DNA from: an uncultured Eubacteriaceae bacterium
GTDB lineage: Bacteria > Bacillota > Clostridia > Eubacteriales > UBA1433
Assembly: GCA_937880125.1 (NCBI GenBank)
Contig: CALFLU010000039.1
Span: 1-11,301 of the forward strand
DNA length: 11,301 nt
Reading direction: 5' to 3'
The notes beneath the pieces are model-generated. The model did no database searches, had not been told where the DNA came from, and was given only the letters and a program-made list of their open reading frames with translations. A program made the position numbers and the translations under genes. Of this stretch, positions 1 through 6,600 are shown piece after piece (positions within the stretch are counted from its first letter, which is position 1; the number at the start of each line of letters is the position of its first letter).

Positions 1-44
1 TAAACGAATATTAGTACTTATTTATTATTATGTTGTATTTAAGT

Positions 45-332
45 TTAATAGCGGTAATAAGCCGCCATATTGGTTGGCACCGCAGCAATTTGCACTTCAC
101 CACTGATGACTTTGGCCGTCAATTCGTCCGGCGCAGCGGCGATAAGAACATTGGTTTCAATGTTTTTATCCATCACATAGCCTTCTTCGAGCATTTTGGC
201 CATCCCCATGCCGGTGGGGCCCTTGAGCATACCGATGTTGAGGGTTACGGGCTTGATTTCTGCGCTTTGTCCACAAGAAGCCAAGCTCAGCACAAGCACC
301 AATGTCAGTAGAATTACAAGTACTTTTTTCAT
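45..332 (-). CDS. ABC transporter solute-binding lipoprotein, NitT/TauT type, N-terminal part only
   Basis: The frame encodes 95 residues beginning with a lipoprotein signal: MKK, a hydrophobic stretch and the lipobox LASC, with the lipidated Cys at residue 20. The mature part reads like the first lobe of NMT1/THI5-like (COG0715) binding proteins: a beta strand, then LKGPTGMGMAKMLEEG at about 51-66, and SGEVQIAAVPTNMAA near the end. Such proteins sit on the outer membrane face and deliver a small solute to an ABC permease; the solute cannot be told from this fragment. The start was chosen because AAGGAG lies 6 nt upstream of this ATG; an in-frame ATG 13 codons earlier lacks such a site. Family members are usually about 300 residues or more, but here the frame stops right after the conserved PTNMAA segment, and the remaining 44 bases are AT-rich with no recognisable continuation. 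This is either a truncated gene or damage at a contig end. The permease genes are not in view. Confidence 0.75.
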   Translation of the reverse strand: MKKVLVILLTLVLVLSLASCGQSAEIKPVTLNIGMLKGPTGMGMAKMLEEGYVMDKNIETNVLIAAAPDELTAKVISGEVQIAAVPTNMAAYYRY

Positions 333-349
333 TGTTTTCTCCTTTTTTG

Positions 350-433
350 TCAATTCCACACACATATGCAAAAGCTTTTCCGAAAAAAATCCCTTTTTGA
401 GCTATTCAAAAAGGGACATGACATCTTCTTCAT
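350..433 (-). CDS. Possible leader peptide (27 codons) in the 5' leader of the solute-binding protein gene
   Basis: A short frame starts MKKMSCPFLN and ends 17 nt before the lipoprotein start. It has a good ribosome binding site (AAAGGAAG, about 8 nt before the ATG). Its codons run through both arms and the U tract of the terminator at 383-416, and its ribosome binding site overlaps the proposed antiterminator arm at 444-460. Met, Ser and Cys codons fall at positions 4-6, just before the terminator 5' arm, and two more Cys codons are at 22 and 24. It may be an attenuation leader peptide, or a chance frame over an RNA element; codon evidence from 27 residues is weak. Confidence 0.35.
   Translation of the reverse strand: MKKMSCPFLNSSKRDFFRKSFCICVWN
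383..416 (-). terminator. Intrinsic terminator between metG and the solute-binding protein gene (candidate attenuator)
   Basis: On the minus strand an 11-bp perfect stem (TCCCTTTTTGA / TCAAAAAGGGA) with a 5-nt loop is followed by seven U residues. It lies about 105 nt downstream of the metG stop, and also about 70 nt downstream of a separate promoter at 490-517, so it can end metG transcripts and can also stop RNA started at that promoter before it reaches the lipoprotein gene. Its 5' arm can instead pair with 444-460. Confidence 0.85.
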
Positions 434-460
434 GGTTGTTCTTCCTTTTGAATCAGCTTC
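399..460 (-). promoter_or_regulatory. Candidate antiterminator pairing competing with the terminator
   Basis: In the minus-strand RNA the segment GAAGCUGAUUCAAAAGG (460 to 444) can pair with CCCUUUUUGAAUAGCUC (415 to 399), giving 14 base pairs broken by two single-base bulges. The second segment contains the 5' arm of the terminator at 383-416, so the two structures exclude each other. This is the usual layout of a transcription attenuator or riboswitch expression platform. I found no match to a known aptamer in the short upstream part (about 461-483). The sequence complementarity is seen directly; regulatory function is inferred. Confidence 0.5.
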
Positions 461-489
461 GCTTTTCCATTAGGTATGTATTTGTTATT

Positions 490-517
490 ATTTTAACAAA
501 ACTTTCGGTTTTGTCAA
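490..517 (-). promoter_or_regulatory. Sigma-A-type promoter for the solute-binding protein leader
   Basis: A -35 TTGACA (512-517), a 16-bp spacer and a -10 TAAAAT (490-495) lie directly after the metG stop codon at 521-523. Predicted transcription start is near 483. It gives the lipoprotein gene a leader of about 150 nt that contains the terminator and the competing pairing. Confidence 0.65.
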
Positions 518-520
518 TAT

Positions 521-2509
521 TTATTTTACCATTTCTCCCGGAGCAACTTCTTTTTCCGGCACAATCATTGCAAAGGTTTCTTTGTCTTCGCCCACTGCTG
601 TGATCATCGCTTCGCTGACCATGCCTCTGAATTTTGCCGGTTTTAAGTTAACCACCACCACAATTTGCTTTCCTACCAGGTCGTTCGGATCTTTAAATTC
701 TGCAATTCCGCTGACAATCTGTTTTTGGCAATTGCCCAAATCCACTTGCAACACCAGCAGTTTGTCGGCGTTGGGGTGCTTTTCGGCTTTGATTATTTGC
801 GCGACGCGCAAATCTATTTTGGCAAATTCTTCAATGGTGATCGTTTCTTTAAAAGAAGGATACTGCTCTGTGACTTCTTCTGCAACAATCTCTTCGCTTT
901 TCACTTCCGCTTTTTCCATTTTTCGTTTCTCCTTCTGCACTCTCTTTTCGATTTTCTTTTCTTCTTCTTCGGTCATCACCCGTGCAAACAAAACGCCGCT
1001 GGGCGCAACTTTGTTTTCCGCAGGGTATTTTCCAAACACCTCTATACTCTGCCATGTCATCAACTCTTCGTTAATATGCAGCGCTTCTCTCATTTTCGCC
1101 GCTGTCTCGGGCATCGCCGGACTGATGAGCACGGCAATTATGCGCAGGCTTTCGAGCAGGTTATAAAGCACTGTTGCCAAACGCGCCTGACTGTTTTCAT
1201 CCTTTGCCAAAACCCAGGGCTCTGTTTCGTCAATATATTTATTGACACGGGATACAAACTTCCAAATATTCGCCAGCGCGTTGGAAATTTCGTACTCGTT
1301 CATATATTCTGCCACAATAAAGGGCAGCTCCGTCGCCATTTGAATCAAATTCGTATCCGGTGTGTCAAAATGTTTCACATCCGGCAAACAGCCGCCGAAA
1401 TATTTATCCACCATGGAAGTGGTGCGGCTGAGCAAGTTGCCCAAATCGTTGGCCAAGTCCGAATTGTTTCTTGCAATAAGATTTTCTTCACTGTAGATGC
1501 CGTCTCCGCCAAAGGGCATTTCGCGGAGCACATAATAGCGCAGTGTGTCTGTTCCGTATTTGTCCACCAACTCAATGGGGTCAATCACATTGCCTTTGGA
1601 TTTGGACATTTTGCCGCCCTTGAGTAAAATCCATCCATGGCCGTATATTTGCTTGGGCAGTTCAATTCCCAAAGCCATGAGCATAATGGGCCAATAAATC
1701 GTATGGAATCGCAAAATATCTTTTCCGATCAGCTGCACGTTTGCAGGCCAATATTTTTCCATCAGTTGGGGTTCGTCATTTAAATATCCCAGAGCGGTAA
1801 TATAATTGCTCAATGCATCTACCCACACATACACAACATGCTTTTCGTCAAAATCAACGGGAATCCCCCATTGAAAACTCGTACGCGACACACACAAATC
1901 TTCCAACCCCGGCAACAGGAAATTATTCAGCATTTCATTTTTTGCCGATTCGGGCGAGATAAATTTCGGATTTGCCTCGATGTGATCTATGAGCCGTTGC
2001 GCATAGTTGCTCATTTTGAAAAAATACGCCTCTTCCTTTGCCATGTGCACTTGACGCCCGCAGTCCGGGCACTTGCCGTCATCTAATTGCGTGTTGGTCC
2101 AATAGGCTTCGCAGGGGGTGCAATACCACCCTTCATAATTGGACTTATAAATATCTCCCTGCTCATACAGCTTGCGAAATATCTTCTGCACACTTTTTAC
2201 GTGATAGCCATCCGTGGTACGGATAAATTTGCTGTAATCAATATTCATCACTTCCCACAAATGCACAATGCCCTCTACGATTTTGTCCACGTATTCCTTG
2301 GGTCCTTTGCCAGCTGCCTGAGCGGCTTGCTCAATTTTTTGACCGTGTTCATCGGTTCCCGTCAAAAAAAACACATCGTATCCAACCAGTTTTTTGAATC
2401 GGGCAATGGTGTCCGCTGCCACCGTGGAATAGGTGTGCCCTATATGCAATTTATCGCTCGGATAATAAATCGGCGTAGAAATATAAAAAGATTCTTTTTC
2501 TTGTATCAT
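521..2509 (-). CDS. metG: Methionyl-tRNA synthetase
   Basis: The enzyme (662 residues, full length) charges tRNA-Met with methionine using ATP in the cytoplasm. Class I signatures are intact: HIGH at 22-25, KMSKS at 300-304, and a four-Cys zinc knuckle in the connective region (CTPC at 130-133 and CPDC at 147-150). The catalytic and anticodon-binding domains are followed by a Lys/Glu-rich linker at about 520-555. The C-terminal EMAP/Trbp111-like OB-fold tRNA-binding domain starts near ITIEEFAKIDLRVAQI and continues with HPNADKLLVLQVDLG; it is the dimerisation and tRNA-binding module of long bacterial MetG forms. The ATG is preceded by AAAGGA about 9 nt upstream. The gene has its own promoter and a T-box leader specific for methionine, so expression should rise when tRNA-Met is uncharged. 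It shares no clear operon with its neighbours. Confidence 0.98.
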   Translation of the reverse strand: MIQEKESFYISTPIYYPSDKLHIGHTYSTVAADTIARFKKLVGYDVFFLTGTDEHGQKIEQAAQAAGKGPKEYVDKIVEGIVHLWEVMNIDYSKFIRTTDGYHVKSVQKIFRKLYEQGDIYKSNYEGWYCTPCEAYWTNTQLDDGKCPDCGRQVHMAKEEAYFFKMSNYAQRLIDHIEANPKFISPESAKNEMLNNFLLPGLEDLCVSRTSFQWGIPVDFDEKHVVYVWVDALSNYITALGYLNDEPQLMEKYWPANVQLIGKDILRFHTIYWPIMLMALGIELPKQIYGHGWILLKGGKMSKSKGNVIDPIELVDKYGTDTLRYYVLREMPFGGDGIYSEENLIARNNSDLANDLGNLLSRTTSMVDKYFGGCLPDVKHFDTPDTNLIQMATELPFIVAEYMNEYEISNALANIWKFVSRVNKYIDETEPWVLAKDENSQARLATVLYNLLESLRIIAVLISPAMPETAAKMREALHINEELMTWQSIEVFGKYPAENKVAPSGVLFARVMTEEEEKKIEKRVQKEKRKMEKAEVKSEEIVAEEVTEQYPSFKETITIEEFAKIDLRVAQIIKAEKHPNADKLLVLQVDLGNCQKQIVSGIAEFKDPNDLVGKQIVVVVNLKPAKFRGMVSEAMITAVGEDKETFAMIVPEKEVAPGEMVK

Positions 2510-2542
2510 CTGCTTTTTCCTTTCTTGTATCGGTCCGTAAAT

Positions 2543-2567
2543 AAAAAAACCGCCCGCAATGGGACGG
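2543..2567 (-). terminator. Terminator arm of the metG T-box
   Basis: CCGTCCC (2561-2567) pairs with GGGCGG (2550-2555) and is followed by seven U residues (2543-2549). The 5' arm is also the 3' arm of the antiterminator, so binding of uncharged tRNA prevents its formation. Confidence 0.9.
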
Positions 2568-2750
2568 AATTTTCCGCGGTACCACCCAAATTAGCACCTT
2601 CGTGCTCACTCTTTTTTTAACGTTATATAACGGCGCACAGCGCAGCTCAAAGCTCATTTTCAACAACAATACGCTATCCCTTTCCAGCATCGGGACTCTC
2701 TGCAAGCGCGGCAGCTGCCTACTCTGCTTTTTCATGGCTTTTATCATTGC
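2543..2750 (-). ncRNA. T-box riboswitch, methionine-specific, controlling metG
   Basis: The leader RNA shows the canonical T-box parts. The AGAGAGU and GCUGGAAA elements of the distal part of stem I lie at about 2679-2703. A specifier AUG follows GAA at 2655-2657. Stem III is AGCAC-GAAG-GUGCU at 2593-2606. The T-box motif GGGTGGTACCGCGG is at 2574-2587. The antiterminator can be folded exactly as known for the class: GGG/CCC, a seven-base bulge UGGUACC, then GCGG/CCGU closing an AAAAUU loop. UGGU in the bulge suits the ACCA end of tRNA-Met (discriminator A). The competing terminator reuses CCGUCCC. Uncharged tRNA-Met should favour read-through into metG. The 5' boundary is inferred from the promoter. 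Confidence 0.95.
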
Positions 2751-2757
2751 ACGAGAT

Positions 2758-2786
2758 ATTATATCGAAAAAAACACCTCTTGCCAA
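2758..2786 (-). promoter_or_regulatory. Promoter of the metG T-box transcript
   Basis: The -35 TTGGCA (2781-2786), a 17-bp spacer and a perfect -10 TATAAT (2758-2763) place the transcription start near 2750. The -35 is only about 22 bp after the stop codon of the radical SAM gene, and I see no terminator between them, so some read-through from that gene into the T-box leader is possible. Confidence 0.85.
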
Positions 2787-2808
2787 GACTTTTTCAATTT
2801 CATTTCCC

Positions 2809-3786
2809 TTAGAGCTTTACCTGCATATCGGCCAACTTTGCCAATTGATGAACATGTTCCAATCCATGAATCAATCGATCATCAATTACGTGAAAATTTT
2901 TCGCCATTGCAGCGGGCAACATATCCACAAAAAACAGATTTGCCCCCGCCTTGAGTGCATTGAGGTTTCCTTCCACATCCGACAGCCCATTTTTCATGTT
3001 TTCACCGGGTTGTGCCGCCGTGATATTGATATGAGGCATCATCAGGCGCAGAACGGAAATCTCTTTCAAGTTGGTGTTCAAGTTTCCCCTTCCGCCTTCT
3101 TCGGCCAGTGGCGTGCCCGCTGCAGGCAAGTACGGAATAATCGGCGCCCAACTGATATCCAATTTTTTCATCAGCAAGATGTCATCCGCAATGTCACTCA
3201 TGCGCTGACCGGGATATCCCACAATGTTACCCGAAGCCAGCAGCATGCCGCTTTGCTTAACTTCTTCTATCGCCTGCATTCGTTTTTTGAAGTTCGTTGA
3301 GGGATTCAGCCGATTGAATTCTGCTTCATTGGACATTTCAAACTTCATCACATATTCATCTACCCCTGCAGATTTCAATTCTTCATACTGCTGCCTGTTG
3401 TATTCTCCCGCTGCCAGCGAAATGAAAAAACCCATTTCGTTCAACGCACGCACAAAGGTGAGTATTTCTTCAAACTTGTAGAGCGGATCTTCTCCCGAGA
3501 TTAAAAAGATACGTTTCAACCCAAGTTCTCTGGCGTTTTTTCCCATCGCAATAACTTCTTGACTCTCTATGCGATAGCGTTCAATGGCAGTGTTGCCCGC
3601 GCGCATTCCGCAATACAGGCATTGATTTTTGCAAACATTGCTGTAACCCAGCATCGCCGTAACACGCACGGCATTGTCGTTGTTTTGTGCATACACCTTC
3701 TTTGCCTCAGGCATAATATCGCGCTGATAAACATCCGCAGTCATATGCAATATTTCCATAATTTGTTCTTTGGTCGTTATGTTCAT
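2809..3786 (-). CDS. HydE/BioB-family radical SAM protein, function unassigned
   Basis: The 325-residue protein carries the radical SAM cluster motif CX3CX2C (C52, C56, C59, in the string CKNQCLYCG) after a short helical N-terminus like that of BioB, HydE and PylB. SGEDP at 97-101 corresponds to the GGEDP/SGEDP SAM-binding segment, and VGYPGQ plus YLPAAGTPLAEEGG to conserved late-barrel segments of HydE. The overall order of blocks matches HydE, the maturase that builds the [FeFe]-hydrogenase cofactor, best of the named relatives. However, the family hallmark RHET is here KFEM, the protein is somewhat short, and hydF, hydG or a hydrogenase are not in the window, so I do not assign HydE. The start was chosen by AAGGAAG about 7 nt before this ATG; a longer frame from 3852 would begin inside the promoter. 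The gene is transcribed alone from 3824-3852. Confidence 0.85.
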   Translation of the reverse strand: MNITTKEQIMEILHMTADVYQRDIMPEAKKVYAQNNDNAVRVTAMLGYSNVCKNQCLYCGMRAGNTAIERYRIESQEVIAMGKNARELGLKRIFLISGEDPLYKFEEILTFVRALNEMGFFISLAAGEYNRQQYEELKSAGVDEYVMKFEMSNEAEFNRLNPSTNFKKRMQAIEEVKQSGMLLASGNIVGYPGQRMSDIADDILLMKKLDISWAPIIPYLPAAGTPLAEEGGRGNLNTNLKEISVLRLMMPHINITAAQPGENMKNGLSDVEGNLNALKAGANLFFVDMLPAAMAKNFHVIDDRLIHGLEHVHQLAKLADMQVKL

Positions 3787-3823
3787 GTTTCCACTTCCTT
3801 TTGCAACGGACAAATTTGCTCTT

Positions 3824-3852
3824 AGTGTACTGCCGTTTTTTTTAAAAGTCAA
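3824..3852 (-). promoter_or_regulatory. Promoter of the radical SAM gene
   Basis: The -35 TTGACT (3847-3852), a 17-bp spacer containing an eight-base A run on the minus strand, and the -10 TACACT (3824-3829) lie just after the clpB terminator. The transcription start should be near 3817, about 30 nt before the chosen start codon. Confidence 0.6.
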
Positions 3853-3861
3853 TGCAGCGCA

Positions 3862-3898
3862 ATCAAAAAGGGCGCATACATGTATGCGCCCTTTTGTT
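3862..3898 (-). terminator. clpB terminator
   Basis: A perfect 30-base palindrome (3866-3895; each arm contains GGGCGCATACA or its complement) is followed on the minus strand by a run of five T. It begins 8 nt after the clpB stop codon. The symmetry and flanking T runs on both sides would allow it to work in both directions. Confidence 0.9.
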
Positions 3899-3902
3899 AA
3901 AC

Positions 3903-6512
3903 TTACTGGTTTTGTTCAATTTTGCTTGTGAGCTCACTGCCGTCATAATCTATCACAATGGTGCTGTTTGTCGGCATGCTCTGCTCGATAATGATGCGTC
4001 CTATCATTGTTTCCACTTTGTTTTGCAAAAATCTTCGCAGCGGGCGCGCTCCATATACCGGATCGTAGGCATTGTCAATCACGTATTCTTTTGCCTTATT
4101 GGTCAAATGCACGCTCAGTTGCTGCTCTTTGAGTCGCTCATCAATTTTTTCAACCATCAAGTCCACAATTTGAACAATTTCATACTTGGTAAGCGGTTTG
4201 TAGAAAACAATCTCGTCCAGTCTGTTCAAAAACTCCGGTCGAAAACTCTGTTTGAGCATCTGTTCCACTTGTTCTCTCGCCTCTTCGGTGATGTTGCCTG
4301 CGGCATCAATGCCTTCCAGCAAATACATCGATCCGATGTTTGATGTGAGGATAATCACGGTGTTTTTAAAGTCCACCGTTCGCCCTTGCGAGTCGGTGAT
4401 GCGCCCGTCATCCAACACCTGCAGCAATATATTAAACACATCGGGATGGGCTTTTTCAATTTCGTCAAAGAGCACCACCGCATAGGGTTTGCGGCGCACT
4501 GCCTCGGTGAGCTGACCGCCTTCATCGTAACCGATATAGCCCGGAGGTGCCCCAACCAAGCGCGATACCGCATGTTTTTCCATGTATTCGCTCATATCGA
4601 TACGGATGATGTTTTGTTCATCATCAAACATATCTTCGGCTAAGGCCTTTGCAAGCTCGGTTTTACCTACCCCTGTGGGTCCCAAGAACAAGAACGAACC
4701 AATCGGTCTGTCGGGATCGCTAATGCCCGCCCTGGCACGAATAATGGCATCGGTTACCTTTTGCACTGCATCGTCTTGCCCAATCACACGCTTATGAAGC
4801 CTGTCTGCCAAACCCAAGATTTTGTGTCTTTCTCCCTCCATAAGCTTCGTAACGGGAATACCCGTCCACCTTGCCACAATTTTTGCAATCTCTTCTTCGG
4901 TTACTTTGTCTCTCAACAACGTATTATCCACAGCCTGCACGTTTTTTGCTTCCGCTTCTTCGATTTGCTTTTGCAGTTGCGGAATTTTGCCGTATTTGAT
5001 TTCGGCAATTTTATTCAAATCATATTTTTGTTCCAAGCGTTCAATTTCCGCGTTGGCTTCGTTGAGTTCTTCTTTCAGTTTTTGCACGCTTGAGATGCTT
5101 TTCTTTTCATTTTCCCATCGTGCTTTCATTGCGTTAAAGGTTTCTTTGTCCTCGGCAATTTGTTTTTCAATTTCTTTAAGACGCTCTGCGGAGAGGGTAT
5201 CTTTTTCTTTTTTCAGCCCCGCTTCTTCAATTTCCAATTGCATGATTTTTCGTGCAATTTCGTCTAACTCCTGGGGCATGGAGTCAATCTCCGTGCGAAT
5301 CATCGCACAGGCCTCATCCACCAGGTCAATGGCTTTGTCCGGTAAAAACCTGTCGGAGATATAGCGTGACGACAGCGTGGCGGCGGCAATGAGGGCGTTG
5401 TCTTGAATTTGTACGCCGTGAAACACTTCATAGCGCTCTTTGAGTCCGCGCAATATTGAAATCGTATCCTCCACAGTAGGCTCATCCACCATCACAGGCT
5501 GAAAGCGTCTTTCAAGCGCGGAGTCTTTCTCGATGTATTTTCGATATTCATTCAGCGTTGTCGCGCCGATACAGTGCAGCTCTCCCCTTGCCAACATGGG
5601 CTTGAGCAAGTTGCCCGCATCCATGGCGCCTTCCGTCTTTCCGGCGCCCACAATGGTGTGCAACTCGTCAATAAACAAAAGAATTTGCCCGTCACTATCT
5701 TTGATTTCATTCAACACGGCCTTGAGTCGTTCTTCAAATTCGCCTCTGAATTTTGCCCCTGCTATCAGTGAGCCCATGTCCAGGGCAAAGATTGTTTTTC
5801 CCTTTAGTCCCTCAGGCACATCGCCGCGCACAATTCGTATTGCCAGACCCTCGGCAATGGCCGTTTTGCCCACACCGGGCTCCCCGATTAAAACGGGATT
5901 ATTTTTCGTCTTTCTCGATAAAATTCGAATCACGTTTCTGATTTCGTTGTCTCGGCCTATTACGGGATCTAATTTTTGTTCGCGCGCCCTTTGCACCAAA
6001 TCATATCCGTATTTATTCAATGCATCATAGGTGTCTTCCGGCGTATCACTGGTCACACGTGTGCTGCCGCGCACTGTCTGCAGTGCTTTTAAAAACTTTG
6101 TGCTGTCAACGTTATACCTTTTTAGCATGTCTCTTACCGCATCCGCAGGCGACAACAAAACGGCAAGCATCAAGTGCTCCACCGAAACATATTCGTCATT
6201 CATTTTTTCCGCTTCTTTTTTTGCGGTCAAGAGGGTTTTGTCTATCACCGGCGAGATATAGACTTTGCCCGGTTCTCTGCCCGGTCCGCTCACCTGCGGA
6301 ATTTTGCCGATCAGCTGGTCAACATCTGCCAAAACACCGTCTACATCCACGTCCATTTTAATAAACAGCTGCGCAATCAGCCCGCCGTCTTGATCCAACA
6401 ATGCATACAGCAAATGCTCCTGCTCGATTTGCATATTGTTATTTTCAAGAGCAATCTTTTGTGCCCTGTCAATTGCTTCCAATGATTTTTGTGTATATTG
6501 ATTTGTATTCAT
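3903..6512 (-). CDS. clpB: ATP-dependent chaperone ClpB (Hsp100 disaggregase)
   Basis: At 869 residues this is a full-length ClpB. It forms a hexameric ring that pulls polypeptides out of aggregates with DnaK in the cytoplasm. Domains in order: Clp N-domain repeats (about 1-145); first AAA+ module with Walker A GEPGVGKT at 210-217 and Walker B LLFIDE near 278-283; the long coiled-coil middle domain (about 408-527), which separates ClpB from ClpA and ClpC; second AAA+ module with Walker A GPTGVGKT at 611-618, pore loop GYIG at 658-661 and Walker B VVLFDE at 679-684; and a C-terminal small domain. No ClpP-binding IGF/L loop is evident, as expected for ClpB. A strong AGGGAGG ribosome binding site lies 6-7 nt before the ATG. 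The gene starts 62 bp after the ribbon-helix-helix regulator with no terminator between, so the two are probably co-transcribed. I see no CIRCE or CtsR operator. Confidence 0.98.
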   Translation of the reverse strand: MNTNQYTQKSLEAIDRAQKIALENNNMQIEQEHLLYALLDQDGGLIAQLFIKMDVDVDGVLADVDQLIGKIPQVSGPGREPGKVYISPVIDKTLLTAKKEAEKMNDEYVSVEHLMLAVLLSPADAVRDMLKRYNVDSTKFLKALQTVRGSTRVTSDTPEDTYDALNKYGYDLVQRAREQKLDPVIGRDNEIRNVIRILSRKTKNNPVLIGEPGVGKTAIAEGLAIRIVRGDVPEGLKGKTIFALDMGSLIAGAKFRGEFEERLKAVLNEIKDSDGQILLFIDELHTIVGAGKTEGAMDAGNLLKPMLARGELHCIGATTLNEYRKYIEKDSALERRFQPVMVDEPTVEDTISILRGLKERYEVFHGVQIQDNALIAAATLSSRYISDRFLPDKAIDLVDEACAMIRTEIDSMPQELDEIARKIMQLEIEEAGLKKEKDTLSAERLKEIEKQIAEDKETFNAMKARWENEKKSISSVQKLKEELNEANAEIERLEQKYDLNKIAEIKYGKIPQLQKQIEEAEAKNVQAVDNTLLRDKVTEEEIAKIVARWTGIPVTKLMEGERHKILGLADRLHKRVIGQDDAVQKVTDAIIRARAGISDPDRPIGSFLFLGPTGVGKTELAKALAEDMFDDEQNIIRIDMSEYMEKHAVSRLVGAPPGYIGYDEGGQLTEAVRRKPYAVVLFDEIEKAHPDVFNILLQVLDDGRITDSQGRTVDFKNTVIILTSNIGSMYLLEGIDAAGNITEEAREQVEQMLKQSFRPEFLNRLDEIVFYKPLTKYEIVQIVDLMVEKIDERLKEQQLSVHLTNKAKEYVIDNAYDPVYGARPLRRFLQNKVETMIGRIIIEQSMPTNSTIVIDYDGSELTSKIEQNQ

Positions 6513-6573
6513 TTTCTACCTCCCTGAAAGGTATTTTTCTCTGTTCGTTGATTCATTTTTTTGTATATTACGG

Positions 6574-6600
6574 ATTATATTGCCGACATACCGCTTTCAA
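6574..6600 (-). promoter_or_regulatory. Weak candidate internal promoter for clpB
   Basis: A perfect -10 TATAAT (6574-6579) is preceded by TTGAAA (6595-6600), but the spacer is only 15 bp, shorter than usual. It lies in the last codons and stop region of the upstream regulator gene. It could give clpB separate expression, or the match could be chance. Confidence 0.3.

Noticed and set aside
1..50. Insertion sequence end at the left edge
   Set aside because: Low-complexity TTA/ATT runs suggest a junction, but I see no terminal inverted repeat, target duplication or transposase, so no mobile element is called.
333..371. Start of the solute-binding protein 13 codons upstream
   Set aside because: It would put charged residues before the lipoprotein signal peptide, and the AAGGAG site fits the later ATG.
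665..1627. Long open frame opposite metG (320 codons)
   Set aside because: It is antisense to a conserved enzyme, rich in Phe, His and Arg from reversed codon bias, with no supporting start signal. The many other frames opposite clpB and the membrane genes were rejected for the same reason.
2591..2611. CIRCE-like half site (TTAGCAC...GTGCTC) on the plus strand
   Set aside because: The spacing does not fit the CIRCE repeat, and the bases are explained by stem III of the metG T-box.
3787..3852. Longer N-terminus for the radical SAM protein starting at 3852
   Set aside because: The extension overlaps the promoter and lacks a ribosome binding site; AAGGAAG precedes the ATG at 3786, and the protein from there aligns with the family N-terminus.
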